Shown here piece after piece: positions 36,605 to 46,300 of a stretch of DNA of 64,000 bases; within the stretch, counting starts at the first letter, position 1, and every line of letters starts with the position of its first letter. The stretch lies in the NCBI RefSeq assembly GCF_037154075.1, contig NZ_JBANRJ010000001.1:4999604-5063603 (forward strand), in the 5' to 3' direction. This DNA is from Sphingobium aromaticiconvertens. GTDB taxonomy: Bacteria; Pseudomonadota; Alphaproteobacteria; Sphingomonadales; Sphingomonadaceae. The position numbers and the translations under genes were made by a program. The notes under the pieces are model-generated. The model worked only from the letters and a program-made list of their open reading frames with translations. It had not been told where the DNA came from and searched no databases.

Positions 36605-36619
36605 GAACAAGAGGGGAAC
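36605..36619 (-). promoter_or_regulatory. LexA (SOS) box upstream of recA
   Basis: GAAC, seven bases and GAAC, that is GTTC-N7-GTTC on the recA strand, is the alphaproteobacterial LexA operator. It overlaps a TTGTTC -35 element whose partner TACATC lies 17 bases downstream, about 80 bases before the recA start. Confidence 0.8.
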
Positions 36620-36712
36620 GGAAATTTCCTATTCCGAGGCAAAGGGCAGCCCCACGGGCTTTCAGCGCCCTGATACGGCATTGGCCCCTTCCCTTTGGAA
36701 AGGGCGCGAAAT

Positions 36713-37072
36713 TCATTCTGCCGCCAGCACTTTACCCAGCGCCCGTTCGACCGCGCCGATGGTGAAAGGCTTGGCGAGCGTTGGACGCGACGCGTGATGG
36801 CTCGGCAGATCATCGGCCATGCCGCCAGTGGCGAAGATGAAGGGGATCGCCTGTTCCGCCAATATGTCGGCCACGGGCCAGGATTTTTCACCCTGAAGGT
36901 TACAATCGACCAGTGCAGCGTCGAAACCGCCCCCGCGCGCATGGGCGCAGGCTTCCTCCACGGACGAGGCGACGGCGTGCAACTGATAGCCAAGAGTTTC
37001 GAGATAATCCTCAAGCATCATGCCGATCATCGCCTCGTCCTCGACAATGAGAATGGATTTGCTGTCCGACAT
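36713..37072 (-). CDS. Stand-alone response regulator receiver protein
   Basis: A 119-residue CheY-like receiver with no output domain. The acidic pocket is IVEDEA, the phospho-acceptor Asp is in AALVDCNL, and the Lys is in LAKPF. These short receivers modulate phosphorelays. It lies 100 bases from cckA on the same strand, so a link with that kinase is possible. The receiver is atypical around the Asp (DCNLQGEKSW), like the group of FixJ-unrelated single-domain receivers common in alphaproteobacteria. Confidence 0.9.
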   Translation of the reverse strand: MSDSKSILIVEDEAMIGMMLEDYLETLGYQLHAVASSVEEACAHARGGGFDAALVDCNLQGEKSWPVADILAEQAIPFIFATGGMADDLPSHHASRPTLAKPFTIGAVERALGKVLAAE

Positions 37073-37171
37073 CGGCCCCTGCCTGTTCGCGCGCGCGCCC
37101 GCTGCTAAAGTCGATTCGCTAGCGCATCCAATCGCGCTTGCCCAGCAGATTGGCCTTAATGCAGCGCAAGC

Positions 37172-39580
37172 TCAGCCATCGTCCTCCGCCACGTCGGCCC
37201 CGCTGGCCATCGCATCGCGGGCGGCTTCGGCCAGTTGGCTGACCGAAAAAGGCTTGGGCAGGAAGGCGACATTGGCGATGTCGATCGATTTACGCAGTTG
37301 CTCCTCGGCATAGCCCGACATGAAGAGAACAGGCAGGTCGGGATGGCTCTGGCGTGCGCGGGCGACCATCGCCGGGCCGTCCATATTGGGCATGACCACG
37401 TCGGAAATCAGGAGGTCGATATGATCCGCCTTCTCCAGCGCTTCCAGCCCCAATTCCCCGTCCGAGGCAGTGAGGACAGTATAGCCCTGACGCGTGAGCG
37501 CCCGTTCGGCGACGGTACGGACCATATCCTCATCCTCCACCAGCAATATGGTGCCGGTACCCCAGGTCTCTCCCCGTTTGGGCTGCGCCTTGGGCTTTTC
37601 GAGGACAGGCATGTCCTGTGCGGCGTTGACCGGCAGGTAGATGATGAAGCTGGCGCCCCGCCCCAGATCCGATTCGGCGAAAATATAGCCGCCCGACTGT
37701 TTGACGATGCCATAGACGGTCGACAGGCCAAGACCGGTGCCCTTGCCCATTTCCTTGGTCGTGAAGAAAGGCTCGAAGATTTTCGAGAGGATATCCGGCG
37801 GGATGCCAAGGCCGGTGTCAGAGACGCGGATCGCGGTATAGTCGCCGACCGGCAATATGTCCTGCCGCAACTCACGCACCTTCGCGGCGGGGACGGCATA
37901 GGTCTGAATATTGACGACGCCGCCATTGGGCATGGCGTCGCGGGCATTGACCGCAAGGTTGACGATCACCTGTTCAAGCTGGCCGGGGTCCGCGCGCACC
38001 GCACCAAGGTTGCGGCCGTGAGACACTTCCAGCCGGACATTTTCGCCGAGCAGGCGATTGAGGAGGTTTGAGACGTCGGCGACGATGTCGGGCAGTTGCA
38101 ATATCTGCGGGCGCAGCGTCTGCTGGCGCGAGAAAGCCAGCAACTGGCGGGTGAGGCCAGCCGCGCGATTGCTGTTCGACTTGATCTGCTGAATGTCGTC
38201 ATAGTCGCTGTCGCCGGGCGTGTGGCGCATCAGCATCAGGTCGCAATGACCGATGATGGCGGTCAGGATATTGTTGAAATCATGGGCGACGCCGCCCGCC
38301 AGCTGGCCGATCGCCTGCATCTTGGTCGCCTGCGCCACCTGACGCTTCAGCTTCGATTCCTCGCTATTGTCCTTAAGGCTCAAAAGCACGGCGGCGTCGC
38401 CCAGCCCCCGGACGCCAGCGAGGCTGAGCGCCACCGGTTCGTCCGGCTGATCGCGCATGCGAACGGCGATGTCGCCCGACATTTGCGGGCCTATGGCGAA
38501 ACGGCGGACGGAGTCGGCCACCGCCGCCTGATCCTCCCGCACGACAAGATCGCCCGGATAGCTGGGCGTGTCGCCGGGGCGCAGGCCCGCCGCACGGCCG
38601 AACGCATTGTTGACGAACAGGACACGGCCATCGCGATTGGCCATGGCAAGACCGAAGGGCAGCAGCGACAACAGGGTCTCGATATAGGAAAGCGCCGATG
38701 TACCGTCACCGCCACCCATCGGCTCGTCGATCAGCAGGACGAGCATCGGGCCTTCCTGTGCCCCTGCATGGCCCGCCGATTGACCGGGACGGCGAAGCGG
38801 AACCTGCAACAGACGCAGCGGCATGCCGCCATGCTCCTCCCGCGCGAAGAAGAGGCGGCCCTTGTCGTCGATCCGCATATGGCTGGCGAAATCGCGACCG
38901 GTGATGTTGGCGTCGATCCGTCCCGCCGCGCGCAGCAGGAAGGCGCCGTTGGCGGTGCGGATGCGCCCTTCCCCGCCAATCATCGCCGCCATGATGCCCG
39001 CTTCGGACAAGTGGCGCCCCGCTTCGCCCGTCAGCACGCGGTGAACATCATCGATCGCGCTGGGCTGACGCACCGGGGCGAAGCGCCAGAGGAGATAATC
39101 CTCCGCTCGGCCAGTGCGGGTCACGTCCACGTCCAGCCGCAGCGCCCCGTGAACGATCGCCGCCACCCGTGCCTGCCCGTCTCGCCAGGCGGCGCGGCCA
39201 GCAGCAGTCAAGCTTTCGGTGGTAACGGAATCAGTCAATATGCCGGGTGGGGCCGGAAAACCGGGGAACCATTCGCCAAACAGATCGCTGGCGCATACCA
39301 GCTTGCCCGCGCGGTCGGTGATGGCGATCGCCATGCTGGACGCATCGGCAGCGGCCCGCGCCACCGTCCAGTCAGGCAGCGCATCGGCGGACACGGTCTG
39401 CGGCGGATAGAGACGCCGAACCCAGGCCGTCAGCAGCAAAAGGGCGATGAGGGTAGCAACAAAACCCGCCGCCAGAGCCGGATCGCGAACGGCATACCAG
39501 ACCAGTGCGGCCGAGGCGGCAGCGGCAAGGCCGACGAAGGGCAGGAAGGTGCGCGCGGGCGGCACCCTGCCCAAATTCAT
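37172..39580 (-). CDS. cckA: Cell-cycle hybrid histidine kinase CckA
   Basis: An 802-residue protein: two N-terminal membrane helices, PAS-like regions, a HisKA domain with the phospho-His in [18 protein letters not shown], the CckA-typical [13 protein letters not shown], an ATPase domain ([34 protein letters not shown]) and a C-terminal receiver with [15 protein letters not shown]. CckA feeds phosphate through ChpT to CtrA and CpdR to control the cell cycle and motility in alphaproteobacteria. The ATG at 39580 is preferred over a GTG at 39607. Confidence 0.93.
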   Translation of the reverse strand: MNLGRVPPARTFLPFVGLAAAASAALVWYAVRDPALAAGFVATLIALLLLTAWVRRLYPPQTVSADALPDWTVARAAADASSMAIAITDRAGKLVCASDLFGEWFPGFPAPPGILTDSVTTESLTAAGRAAWRDGQARVAAIVHGALRLDVDVTRTGRAEDYLLWRFAPVRQPSAIDDVHRVLTGEAGRHLSEAGIMAAMIGGEGRIRTANGAFLLRAAGRIDANITGRDFASHMRIDDKGRLFFAREEHGGMPLRLLQVPLRRPGQSAGHAGAQEGPMLVLLIDEPMGGGDGTSALSYIETLLSLLPFGLAMANRDGRVLFVNNAFGRAAGLRPGDTPSYPGDLVVREDQAAVADSVRRFAIGPQMSGDIAVRMRDQPDEPVALSLAGVRGLGDAAVLLSLKDNSEESKLKRQVAQATKMQAIGQLAGGVAHDFNNILTAIIGHCDLMLMRHTPGDSDYDDIQQIKSNSNRAAGLTRQLLAFSRQQTLRPQILQLPDIVADVSNLLNRLLGENVRLEVSHGRNLGAVRADPGQLEQVIVNLAVNARDAMPNGGVVNIQTYAVPAAKVRELRQDILPVGDYTAIRVSDTGLGIPPDILSKIFEPFFTTKEMGKGTGLGLSTVYGIVKQSGGYIFAESDLGRGASFIIYLPVNAAQDMPVLEKPKAQPKRGETWGTGTILLVEDEDMVRTVAERALTRQGYTVLTASDGELGLEALEKADHIDLLISDVVMPNMDGPAMVARARQSHPDLPVLFMSGYAEEQLRKSIDIANVAFLPKPFSVSQLAEAARDAMASGADVAEDDG

Positions 39581-39663
39581 GTCCCTGCTGTTACTCCGCG
39601 TCGCCACCTGCGCGCGATCCCCCTTGGCATCGTTGGTCCGCCTATGGCCCGATCAACGCCGTG

Positions 39664-40266
39664 TCAGGCGAGATCGGCGACGGCGGTTTCTCCCAATGCG
39701 CTGCTTTCATGGGCTTTGCCAATCCTGATTTTGCGGGCATGCCATTTGCGACCCATCCGGTCACGCCAGAACCAGTCGGCAAGGAAATAGCCGATGGCCG
39801 CCGCACCAAAGGAAATCAGCGCAAGGCCCAGCAGCATCGCGGGCGCCGCTTCGGAAAAGAGCCAGGCGCACCATTGGCCGATGGAGGCATGGCTGTCGAT
39901 CAGCGCCCAGACGCCCGAGGCATCGGCAGTACGGCCAAGCAGCCAGTTGCCGATATAGACCGACGCCCAGAGGATGAGCGGCGTCGTCAGCGGGTTGGAA
40001 AGAAAGGTCATCGCCGCCGCAACCGGGATATTGGCGCGGAAAGGCAACGCCAGCAGCGCCGCCCCGGCAATCTGAAGGCCCGGAATCAGCAGGAAGATAC
40101 CGACCAGCAGCCCAAGCGCCACGCCGCGCGGCACCGATCGGCGGGTGAAGCGCCAGAGCGAAGGTTCGAGAATACGATGGGCAACGGGGGCGAGGATACG
40201 GCTGTTTTCCAGCGATTCGCGGGTGGGCGCGTTGGCGTGCCACCAGCGGGTCAGGCGATTGGACAT
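39664..40266 (-). CDS. DUF2062 inner-membrane protein
   Basis: A 200-residue protein with the DUF2062 pattern: PSLWRFTRRSVPRGVALGLL, then a membrane helix, FRANIPVAAAMTFLSNPLTT and at least two further helices. The family often accompanies glycosyltransferases but its function is unknown. Its ATG overlaps the smpB stop (TGATG), implying coupled translation. Confidence 0.85.
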   Translation of the reverse strand: MSNRLTRWWHANAPTRESLENSRILAPVAHRILEPSLWRFTRRSVPRGVALGLLVGIFLLIPGLQIAGAALLALPFRANIPVAAAMTFLSNPLTTPLILWASVYIGNWLLGRTADASGVWALIDSHASIGQWCAWLFSEAAPAMLLGLALISFGAAAIGYFLADWFWRDRMGRKWHARKIRIGKAHESSALGETAVADLA

Positions 40267-40748
40267 CAACCGTGCGCCTTCATGATGCGCTGCTGATCGC
40301 GCTTCCAGTCGCGTTCCTTGATGACTTCCCGCTTGTCGTGGGTTTTCTTACCCTTGGCCAGCGCCAGTTCGATCTTGGCCCGGCCCGTGCTGTTGAAATA
40401 GATCATCAGCGGTACCAGCGTCATGCCCTGGCGTGAGACGGCGCTGTACATCTTCTGGATCTCACGTTCGTGCAGCAGCAGCTTGCGCGGGCGTTTGGGT
40501 TCGTGATTTTCGCGATTGCCGTGGCTATATTCGGGGATGTTGCTGTTCACCAGAAACACCTGATTGCCCTTCACCTCCGCATAGCTTTCGGCGATATTGC
40601 CCTCACCACCACGCAGCGCCTTCACCTCCGTGCCCTGGAGGGCGATGCCCGCCTCGAACACGTCCTCGATGAAATATTCAAAGCGCGCGCGCCGGTTCTC
40701 GGCGACGATCTTCTTCTTGTCGAAGGTTTCGGGACGCGGGCGGGCCAT
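40266..40748 (-). CDS. smpB: SsrA-binding protein SmpB
   Basis: A 160-residue SmpB, the standard length. It has [20 protein letters not shown] and [13 protein letters not shown] at the N-terminus, [16 protein letters not shown] in the middle, and the Lys/Arg-rich tail [20 protein letters not shown] that threads into the mRNA channel. It works with tmRNA to rescue stalled ribosomes. No tmRNA gene was recognised in the window. It overlaps the DUF2062 gene; dapA lies upstream on the same strand. Confidence 0.97.
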   Translation of the reverse strand: MARPRPETFDKKKIVAENRRARFEYFIEDVFEAGIALQGTEVKALRGGEGNIAESYAEVKGNQVFLVNSNIPEYSHGNRENHEPKRPRKLLLHEREIQKMYSAVSRQGMTLVPLMIYFNSTGRAKIELALAKGKKTHDKREVIKERDWKRDQQRIMKAHG

Positions 40749-40821
40749 GATCTAGATATTACTCACTTCGTTCATATGGGGCCGCCGCCTGACCAAACCA
40801 GAGGCGTTCAAACCAGCGGAA

Positions 40822-41700
40822 CTAGACCAGCCCCGCAATCTCCAGCGCCCGATCGACCGCCGCCCGGCTCGATTCCGACGGCCAGGTGATCGGCAGGCGG
40901 ACTTCGCCGGGCATGTCGGGACGGACCCGCGAAAGGGCATATTTAATCGGCCCAGGTGAAGAATCGCTGAACAGGGCATCATGCAGGGGGTATAAACGAT
41001 CCTGAAGCGCCAAAGCGCCATCCCAATCGGCGCACGCACAGGCTGCCTGGAAATCGGCGACCAGACGCGGCGCGACATTGGCGGTGACGGAGATACATCC
41101 CCGCCCCCCCATCGCATTGAATCCGAGCGCGGTTTCGTCATTCCCCGACAACTGGCAGAAATCCGGCCCGCAGGCGAGGCGTTGCGCGGTGACACGCCCC
41201 AGATTCCCGGTAGCGTCCTTGATTCCCACGATCGACTGATAATCCTGGGTCAGCCGGTGCATCACCGGCACGCCGATGTCAGTGATCGTGCGACTGGGCA
41301 CATTGTAGAGGATGATCGGCAGATCGCAGCGTTCGGCAAGATAGGCGAAATGCTGGAACACGCCGTCCTGATTGGGCTTGTTATAATAAGGCGCGACGAC
41401 CAGCGCCGCGTTCGCGCCGGTGCCTTGCGCCGCATACATATGCTCCAGCGCGATGCGGGTGTCGTTGGAGCCGCAGCCTGCGATCACCGGCACGCGCCCG
41501 GCGGCCTGATCGACGCAAATGGCGATGACGCGATTATGCTCTTCGACCGTCATGGTGGCGCTTTCGCCGGTGGTGCCACAGGGGACAAGGGCGCTGCTGC
41601 CTTCCGCTATCTGCCAGTCGACAAAGGCGCGAAATGCGGCTTCGTCGATCGCTCCGTCGCGAAAGGGCGTCACCAGAGCCGGTATCGACCCGGAAAACAT
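40822..41700 (-). CDS. dapA: 4-hydroxy-tetrahydrodipicolinate synthase
   Basis: A 292-residue TIM-barrel lyase. FSGSIPALVTPF and PCGTTGESATMTVEEHNRV are signature motifs; the Schiff-base Lys lies in SIVGIKDATGNLGRV and the catalytic Tyr in ILYNVPSRT. It condenses pyruvate with aspartate semialdehyde, the first step specific to lysine and diaminopimelate. An in-frame TTG at 41703 precedes the chosen ATG. dapA-smpB adjacency is common in alphaproteobacteria. Divergent from slt. Confidence 0.97.
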   Translation of the reverse strand: MFSGSIPALVTPFRDGAIDEAAFRAFVDWQIAEGSSALVPCGTTGESATMTVEEHNRVIAICVDQAAGRVPVIAGCGSNDTRIALEHMYAAQGTGANAALVVAPYYNKPNQDGVFQHFAYLAERCDLPIILYNVPSRTITDIGVPVMHRLTQDYQSIVGIKDATGNLGRVTAQRLACGPDFCQLSGNDETALGFNAMGGRGCISVTANVAPRLVADFQAACACADWDGALALQDRLYPLHDALFSDSSPGPIKYALSRVRPDMPGEVRLPITWPSESSRAAVDRALEIAGLV

Positions 41701-41799
41701 CAAAATACTCCTTCAATTCGCCGGGGTTCCGGGGCATGATCGGGTGAACCGCGCGCTATAGCGCGTCATTCAGGGCCTGATAAGGATGCAAATGGGATA

Positions 41800-43929
41800 A
41801 TGTCCAGCATCGTGTCGATCCCATCAATACAAACCGCATTGGTCCGTATGCCCCTTATTGCCCTGTTGCTCTCCACTGTCGGCCTCGCTGCCCCGGTCAA
41901 TCTCCTCCCCGCATCGATGCAGGCGGACCCGCCCGGCGCGGTCGTCCAGCCCCTGCCCGGACAGACCCCGCCGGGCCAGCCCAGTCCGCAGCCGAGCGCC
42001 CAGCCTGCTGCCCCGACAAGCCAATGGAACCAGATCAGCAGCCGGGTCGGCGTGTCGCAGGACAGCAACATCAACGCGGCGATCAGCCAGTGGCGCGCGC
42101 TCCAGCAAAGCGATGCGCTGGGCTTTTCCACCTATGCCAGCTTCATCACCACCAATCCCGGCTGGCCGGGCGAGGACCGGATGCGACGGCTGGCCGAAAC
42201 CAGCATCAATGGCGACAGTTTCGAACCGAATCAGGTCGTGGCTTTCTTTGCCCGCTTCCCTGCGCGCACGGCGGTGGGTAATGCGCGCAACGCGGTGGCA
42301 CTGAACGCGCTGGGCCGGACGGCGGAAGCGCGAATCGCCGCGCGAGCGGCCTGGACCGGTGGGTCGCTTGCCCCCACAGACGAAGCGCGGCTCTTTTCGC
42401 TGTTCGGGTCGAGCTTTACACCGGCCGACCATGACATCCGCGCCGACAAGCTGTTGTGGGGCAACGATCTTGCCGGGGCCGAGCGGATGCTGACTTACGC
42501 CTCGCCCGCACGGCGGCCCGTGATCCAGGCGCGCGTCGCCTTTCGCCGCAAGGCGCCTGATGCAGCGATGAAGATGCAGGCGGCCGAAGCCTATGGCGCG
42601 GGCGATGCGGGCTTCCTGGCCGACAAGGCCATGTGGATGCGCAACACCGGCAACTGGGTCGCGGGACGGCAATTGCTCGCCAATCGCCGACCCCTGACCT
42701 TCCGCCCGAGCGACGCCGAAAAATGGTATGAAGTGCTGCTGGCCAATGCGCGGGCCGCCGCCGCCGACAGCCAGTGGAGCTTCGCCTATTCGATTTCGGC
42801 CACACTGGACGACGCCTATGCGCCCGGCACCGATGTCAGCGCGCGCCCCATCGGCGAGCGTGACGATTATACCAGCCTGGCCTGGCTGGCGGGCACCACC
42901 GCCTTCTACAACCTCAATCGCCCCGGCGACGCGGTGGAGATGTTCCGTCGCTATGCCACCGCCGCCCGGTCGCCCCAGACCCAGTCCAAGGGCTATTACT
43001 GGGCCGGACGCGCAGCGCTTGCCGCGCGGGATCAGGCGAGCGCGAACAGCTATTTCCAGCGGGCTTCCGCTTTCCCCGACCAATATTATGGCCAGTTGGC
43101 GCTGGAGCGGATCGGGCAGCCAGTACCCGCACCATCGACCGTCAATCGCGATGTGGAACTGAGCGCGTCGGATCGCGCGGCCTTTGCCAATCGGTCGGTC
43201 GTGCGCGCGGCCAAGGCGCTGGGGCAGATGGGCTACTGGGAGGAACAAAGCAAGTTCGCCCGCGCCATCGCCGCCAATGCCGACAGCGACAAGGACCATT
43301 ATCTGGCGGCCGAACTGGCGCAAAGCCTGGGACGCCCGGATCTGGGCGTGATGGTCGGTCGGCGCGCTGTTTCCAGCGGCCTGTCGGGCTATGGGACAAG
43401 TTCCTTCCCCCGCGTGCCCGTGCCATCCTCCCACCAGTCCAACTGGACGATGATCCATGCCATCGCCCGGCAGGAAAGCCAGTTCGACCGCGCCGCCATC
43501 AGCCATGCGGGCGCGCGCGGCCTGATGCAGTTGATGCCGGGCACCGCGCGGGAGACAGCAGGGAAGATTGGCCTTGGCTATAATCCCGGCGCGCTGACCA
43601 CCGACACCAGCTATAATATCCAATTGGGATCGACCTATTTCCAGCGCATGTTGAGCTATTATGGCGGCAGCTATCCGCTGGCGGTCGCGGCCTATAATGC
43701 CGGGCCGGGCAATGTGAACAAGTGGCTGGCCGCCAATGGCGATCCGCGCCTGCCGGGTGCGGACATGCTGCGCTGGATCGAGCAGATTCCCATCTATGAG
43801 ACGAAGAATTATGTCCAGCGGGTGCTGGAAAATGCAGTCGTCTATGATGCGATGAACCCCGGCTATGCGCGGTTCAAGGGGAGCAATGCAGTGCTGTCGC
43901 GCTATCTTGGCAAGCAGACGCCCGGCTAA
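41800..43929 (+). CDS. slt: Soluble lytic murein transglycosylase (SLT70-like)
   Basis: A 709-residue secreted protein: N-terminal signal region (MPLIALLLSTVGLA within the first 35 residues), a long Pro/Gln-rich linker, an alpha-superhelical U-domain with repeated helices, and a C-terminal SLT domain with the catalytic Glu in ARQESQFDRAAIS, then GARGLMQLMPGTA and AAYNAGPGNV. It cleaves peptidoglycan to anhydro-muropeptides in the periplasm. The ATG at 41848 would place the signal peptide at the very N-terminus and is an alternative start. Confidence 0.92.
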   Translation: MSSIVSIPSIQTALVRMPLIALLLSTVGLAAPVNLLPASMQADPPGAVVQPLPGQTPPGQPSPQPSAQPAAPTSQWNQISSRVGVSQDSNINAAISQWRALQQSDALGFSTYASFITTNPGWPGEDRMRRLAETSINGDSFEPNQVVAFFARFPARTAVGNARNAVALNALGRTAEARIAARAAWTGGSLAPTDEARLFSLFGSSFTPADHDIRADKLLWGNDLAGAERMLTYASPARRPVIQARVAFRRKAPDAAMKMQAAEAYGAGDAGFLADKAMWMRNTGNWVAGRQLLANRRPLTFRPSDAEKWYEVLLANARAAAADSQWSFAYSISATLDDAYAPGTDVSARPIGERDDYTSLAWLAGTTAFYNLNRPGDAVEMFRRYATAARSPQTQSKGYYWAGRAALAARDQASANSYFQRASAFPDQYYGQLALERIGQPVPAPSTVNRDVELSASDRAAFANRSVVRAAKALGQMGYWEEQSKFARAIAANADSDKDHYLAAELAQSLGRPDLGVMVGRRAVSSGLSGYGTSSFPRVPVPSSHQSNWTMIHAIARQESQFDRAAISHAGARGLMQLMPGTARETAGKIGLGYNPGALTTDTSYNIQLGSTYFQRMLSYYGGSYPLAVAAYNAGPGNVNKWLAANGDPRLPGADMLRWIEQIPIYETKNYVQRVLENAVVYDAMNPGYARFKGSNAVLSRYLGKQTPG

Positions 43930-43969
43930 GGCCCCTTTGATGGCGCTGGGGGAGCGGTTATGGGAGGCC

Positions 43970-44455
43970 ATGACCGTCCCCTATCCCAACTACATCTCGC
44001 CTGAAGGCTTTGCGAAATTGCGGGCCGAATATGACCAGTTGCTGGGCGTCGAACGGCCCCGCATCGTCGAGATCGTCAGTTGGGCGGCGGGCAACGGCGA
44101 CCGAAGCGAGAACGGCGACTATCTCTATGGCCGCAAGCGGATGCGCGAGATTGACGGGCAGTTGCGGCGGCTGTCGAAGAAGATGAAGGACGCCAAGGTC
44201 GTCGACCCGCGCCAGCAGCCCAACCAGAGCCGTGTCTATTTCGGCGCGACCGTCACCATCGCGGATGAGGATGACAACCACCGCACCGTCACCATCATGG
44301 GCAATGATGAGGCCGATGCCAGCGCCGGGCGGATCGGCTGGGGATCACCGATCGCCCGTGCGCTCCGGGGCGCGGCGATCGGTGATCTGCGCCGGGTCCA
44401 GCTTCCTGCGGGGGAAAAGGAATATGAGGTGATGGCGATCCGCTACCCCGGCTGA
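43970..44455 (+). CDS. greB: Transcript cleavage factor GreB
   Basis: A 161-residue Gre factor. The N-terminal coiled coil contains VSWAAGNGDRSENGDYLYGRK, with the tip acidic residues (Asp-Arg-Ser-Glu-Asn) that enter the polymerase channel; KRMREIDGQLRRLSKKMKDAKVVD then leads into the FKBP-like C-terminal domain with SPIARALRGAAIGD. The YLYGRKRMREID form is GreB rather than GreA. It rescues backtracked RNA polymerase. An upstream in-frame ATG at 43940 with AAGG nine bases before it is an alternative start. Confidence 0.92.
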   Translation: MTVPYPNYISPEGFAKLRAEYDQLLGVERPRIVEIVSWAAGNGDRSENGDYLYGRKRMREIDGQLRRLSKKMKDAKVVDPRQQPNQSRVYFGATVTIADEDDNHRTVTIMGNDEADASAGRIGWGSPIARALRGAAIGDLRRVQLPAGEKEYEVMAIRYPG

Positions 44456-44472
44456 ACCACCCGGACCATCAC

Positions 44473-44580
44473 CTAAAGCATTTTCTAAGCAGATGGCATC
44501 ATCTGCTGACTTACGAAAATGCGGAAAACAAAAGATAAATGGAGCATGATCCGATTCAGTCTGATCGGATCATGCTCTAG
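44473..44580. repeat. Composite palindromic element, copy C
   Basis: Unit I is CATTTTC / GAAAATG around AGCAGATG-gcat-CATCTGCT (44479-44521). Unit II is GAGCATGATCCGAT / ATCGGATCATGCTC (44542-44577). The whole element aligns with the inverse complement of the copy at 50549-50653. Its terminal CTAG supplies the TAG stop of the minus-strand gene at 44577. Unit II can also end transcripts of both convergent genes. Confidence 0.85.
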
Positions 44581-44762
44581 TCATGCGGCCTTAGCGAGCG
44601 GTTGAGGCTGTCGAGCACTTCGCCGATCGGTTCGGTCACGGTGACGCTGCGCCCTTCGCCAAAGCGGATGCGGGTGCCGTCGCGGACCGATGAGACGAAG
44701 GTGACTTGAGCGGCATTGACGGCGGTTTCAGTGCGGTCGGTGCCGACGAACATGACGAGCAT
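44577..44762 (-). CDS. Small conserved-looking hypothetical protein
   Basis: A 61-residue protein with a compact beta-like pattern (MLVMFVGTDRTETAVNAAQV, then TRIRFGEGRSVTVTEPIGEV). It looks soluble and cytoplasmic. Its size, ATG with GAAGGAGAGGG upstream, and typical codon use support a real gene. No family is recognised. The stop codon is provided by the end of a palindromic intergenic element. Confidence 0.65.
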   Translation of the reverse strand: MLVMFVGTDRTETAVNAAQVTFVSSVRDGTRIRFGEGRSVTVTEPIGEVLDSLNRSLRPHD

Positions 44763-44837
44763 GTATCCCTCTCCTTCTTGCTATGGATGGAGAGACTAGC
44801 CGCATTTACGGCGCGCGCCAGTAGGATAATGCGCTTC

Positions 44838-44897
44838 CCTTAACCTTCACGGCCTTAACCTTCACGGCCTCAGCCCTTGCGGCCTCAGCCTTCGCGA
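44838..44897 (-). repeat. 15-bp tandem repeat carrying the chemoreceptor stop codon
   Basis: Four 15-base units (CCTTAACCTTCACGG twice, then two CCTCAGCC-type variants) cover the 3' end of the chemoreceptor gene. Because 15 is a multiple of 3, each unit places a stop in the same frame: TGA, TGA, TAA and TAA. Confidence 0.85.
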
Positions 44898-46198
44898 ATT
44901 GCATTGATGAAGAGGCCGACGCGATCCTCCAGCTTGCGCGACCCGTCTGAGAGGGTGCGGGCCAGGTCGCCGATCGCCTGCGCGCCCGTCGCTGCCGTTC
45001 CGGCGTTGCCGCTGACCTCGCTGGCGCTGGCGCGGATATGCTCGCTGGCCTCACCCGCTTCGGCCACATGGTCGGCGATGGCGCGGGTAAAATGCCCCTG
45101 CTGCGCCACCGCGTCGAAGACGGCGGAGGAAAGCTGATCCACGATGCCAATGATGGCGTTCATATGGGCATAGCCATCGGACACATCGGTCACGGCGGTC
45201 CGCATATGGTCGATCCGGGTGCTGATGTCCGCCGCAGCCTCCCGTGTCTGGTCAGCAAGAGACCTGACCTGCTGGGCGACGATGGCAAAGCCATTGCCCG
45301 CTTCGCCCGCCCGCGCCGCCTCGATCGCGGCGTTGAGCGCGAGGGTGGAGGTGGTGCGAGCAATCGAGTCGATGAGGGTTGAGACCGCGCCGATCTCATC
45401 CGTCGCCAGTGCGAGCGCGCCCGCCTGCTGCGTGCCCGCATGGGCGTGAACGACCGCCTGTCCGGTCGCGCTGGAAGCTTGGCTCATCTGATCCTCGACC
45501 GATTGAAGCGTGGTAGCGAGCGCGGTGCCGCTGGCGGCCAGTTGCGCCATGCCGGTGGCGGTCTGCGATGCCGACACGGCCATGCCAGCGGCGTGATCGC
45601 GGTTGCTTTTCGCGCGGTCGGCCGCCTGCGCAGCGCTGGTGGCAAGGCTGCCCGCCATGCCGACAAGATCGGCGACCAGTGCACCCATGTCGTTGCGGAA
45701 GGTCGCGCTCTGCCGCGTCAACCGCTCGAACCGGGCGGCCTTGGCGCGGGCGATGCCGCTGTCGCGTTCTGCGGCGAGCCGTAACAGCGTCTGGCTGTCG
45801 ATTACCCCAGCATAGCGGCCATGAGTAACAGCAATCAGCCCCTCACAGGCTCCGCCTTCGCGGGCATAAAGGTCGATTAACACTTCCACCGCGCTATCGG
45901 CCGAAACGGTGGCGCAGGGGCGGACATGGCCATCGAGCTGCCCACCGAAGCTGGGATTCTTGAGCAGCGCGTGGCCGAAAGGATTGAAGAGGATCGCCCG
46001 CGTGTCGCGCTCATAGATTGCGCCGACCGGGCAATCCGCCACATCGACCACCGGCAGCAGGCGCAGGCCCGCATCCTGCTGAAAGCGCTCGACCGCGTCG
46101 CTGAGCGGCTGACCAAGGCGCACCGGCGCGCGCGCGATCAGCAGCGCGGCGTTGCCCCCGGCGTCGACCGGGGCATCAGGTTTCAAAAGTGCGTTCAT
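44885..46198 (-). CDS. Cytoplasmic methyl-accepting chemotaxis-type protein
   Basis: A 437-residue protein without membrane helices. The N-terminal about 150 residues look like a CBS-type sensory region ([35 protein letters not shown]). The rest is a long Ala/Ser/Gln-rich coiled coil with the signalling tip [20 protein letters not shown] followed by [19 protein letters not shown]. It should report an intracellular signal to a CheA kinase or act as a scaffold. No che genes are nearby. The stop sits in a 15-bp tandem repeat. Confidence 0.85.
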   Translation of the reverse strand: MNALLKPDAPVDAGGNAALLIARAPVRLGQPLSDAVERFQQDAGLRLLPVVDVADCPVGAIYERDTRAILFNPFGHALLKNPSFGGQLDGHVRPCATVSADSAVEVLIDLYAREGGACEGLIAVTHGRYAGVIDSQTLLRLAAERDSGIARAKAARFERLTRQSATFRNDMGALVADLVGMAGSLATSAAQAADRAKSNRDHAAGMAVSASQTATGMAQLAASGTALATTLQSVEDQMSQASSATGQAVVHAHAGTQQAGALALATDEIGAVSTLIDSIARTTSTLALNAAIEAARAGEAGNGFAIVAQQVRSLADQTREAAADISTRIDHMRTAVTDVSDGYAHMNAIIGIVDQLSSAVFDAVAQQGHFTRAIADHVAEAGEASEHIRASASEVSGNAGTAATGAQAIGDLARTLSDGSRKLEDRVGLFINAIREG

Positions 46199-46300
46199 GC
46201 TTTGCGTCCCACGCCCGCCATCTATCGCGCAATGGTAAACAGGGCGTTAGGAATTTATGGCAGTTTTGTTACAATTCAGCCGCTTACGACGAGTATCCGG

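Noticed and set aside
40266..40748. tmRNA (ssrA) gene near smpB
   Set aside because: I looked around smpB on both strands and found no alanine-tRNA-like ends or tag-peptide frame.
41824..43971. 715-codon minus-strand frame over slt
   Set aside because: Antisense shadow of the lytic transglycosylase, whose signal peptide and SLT motifs are clear.
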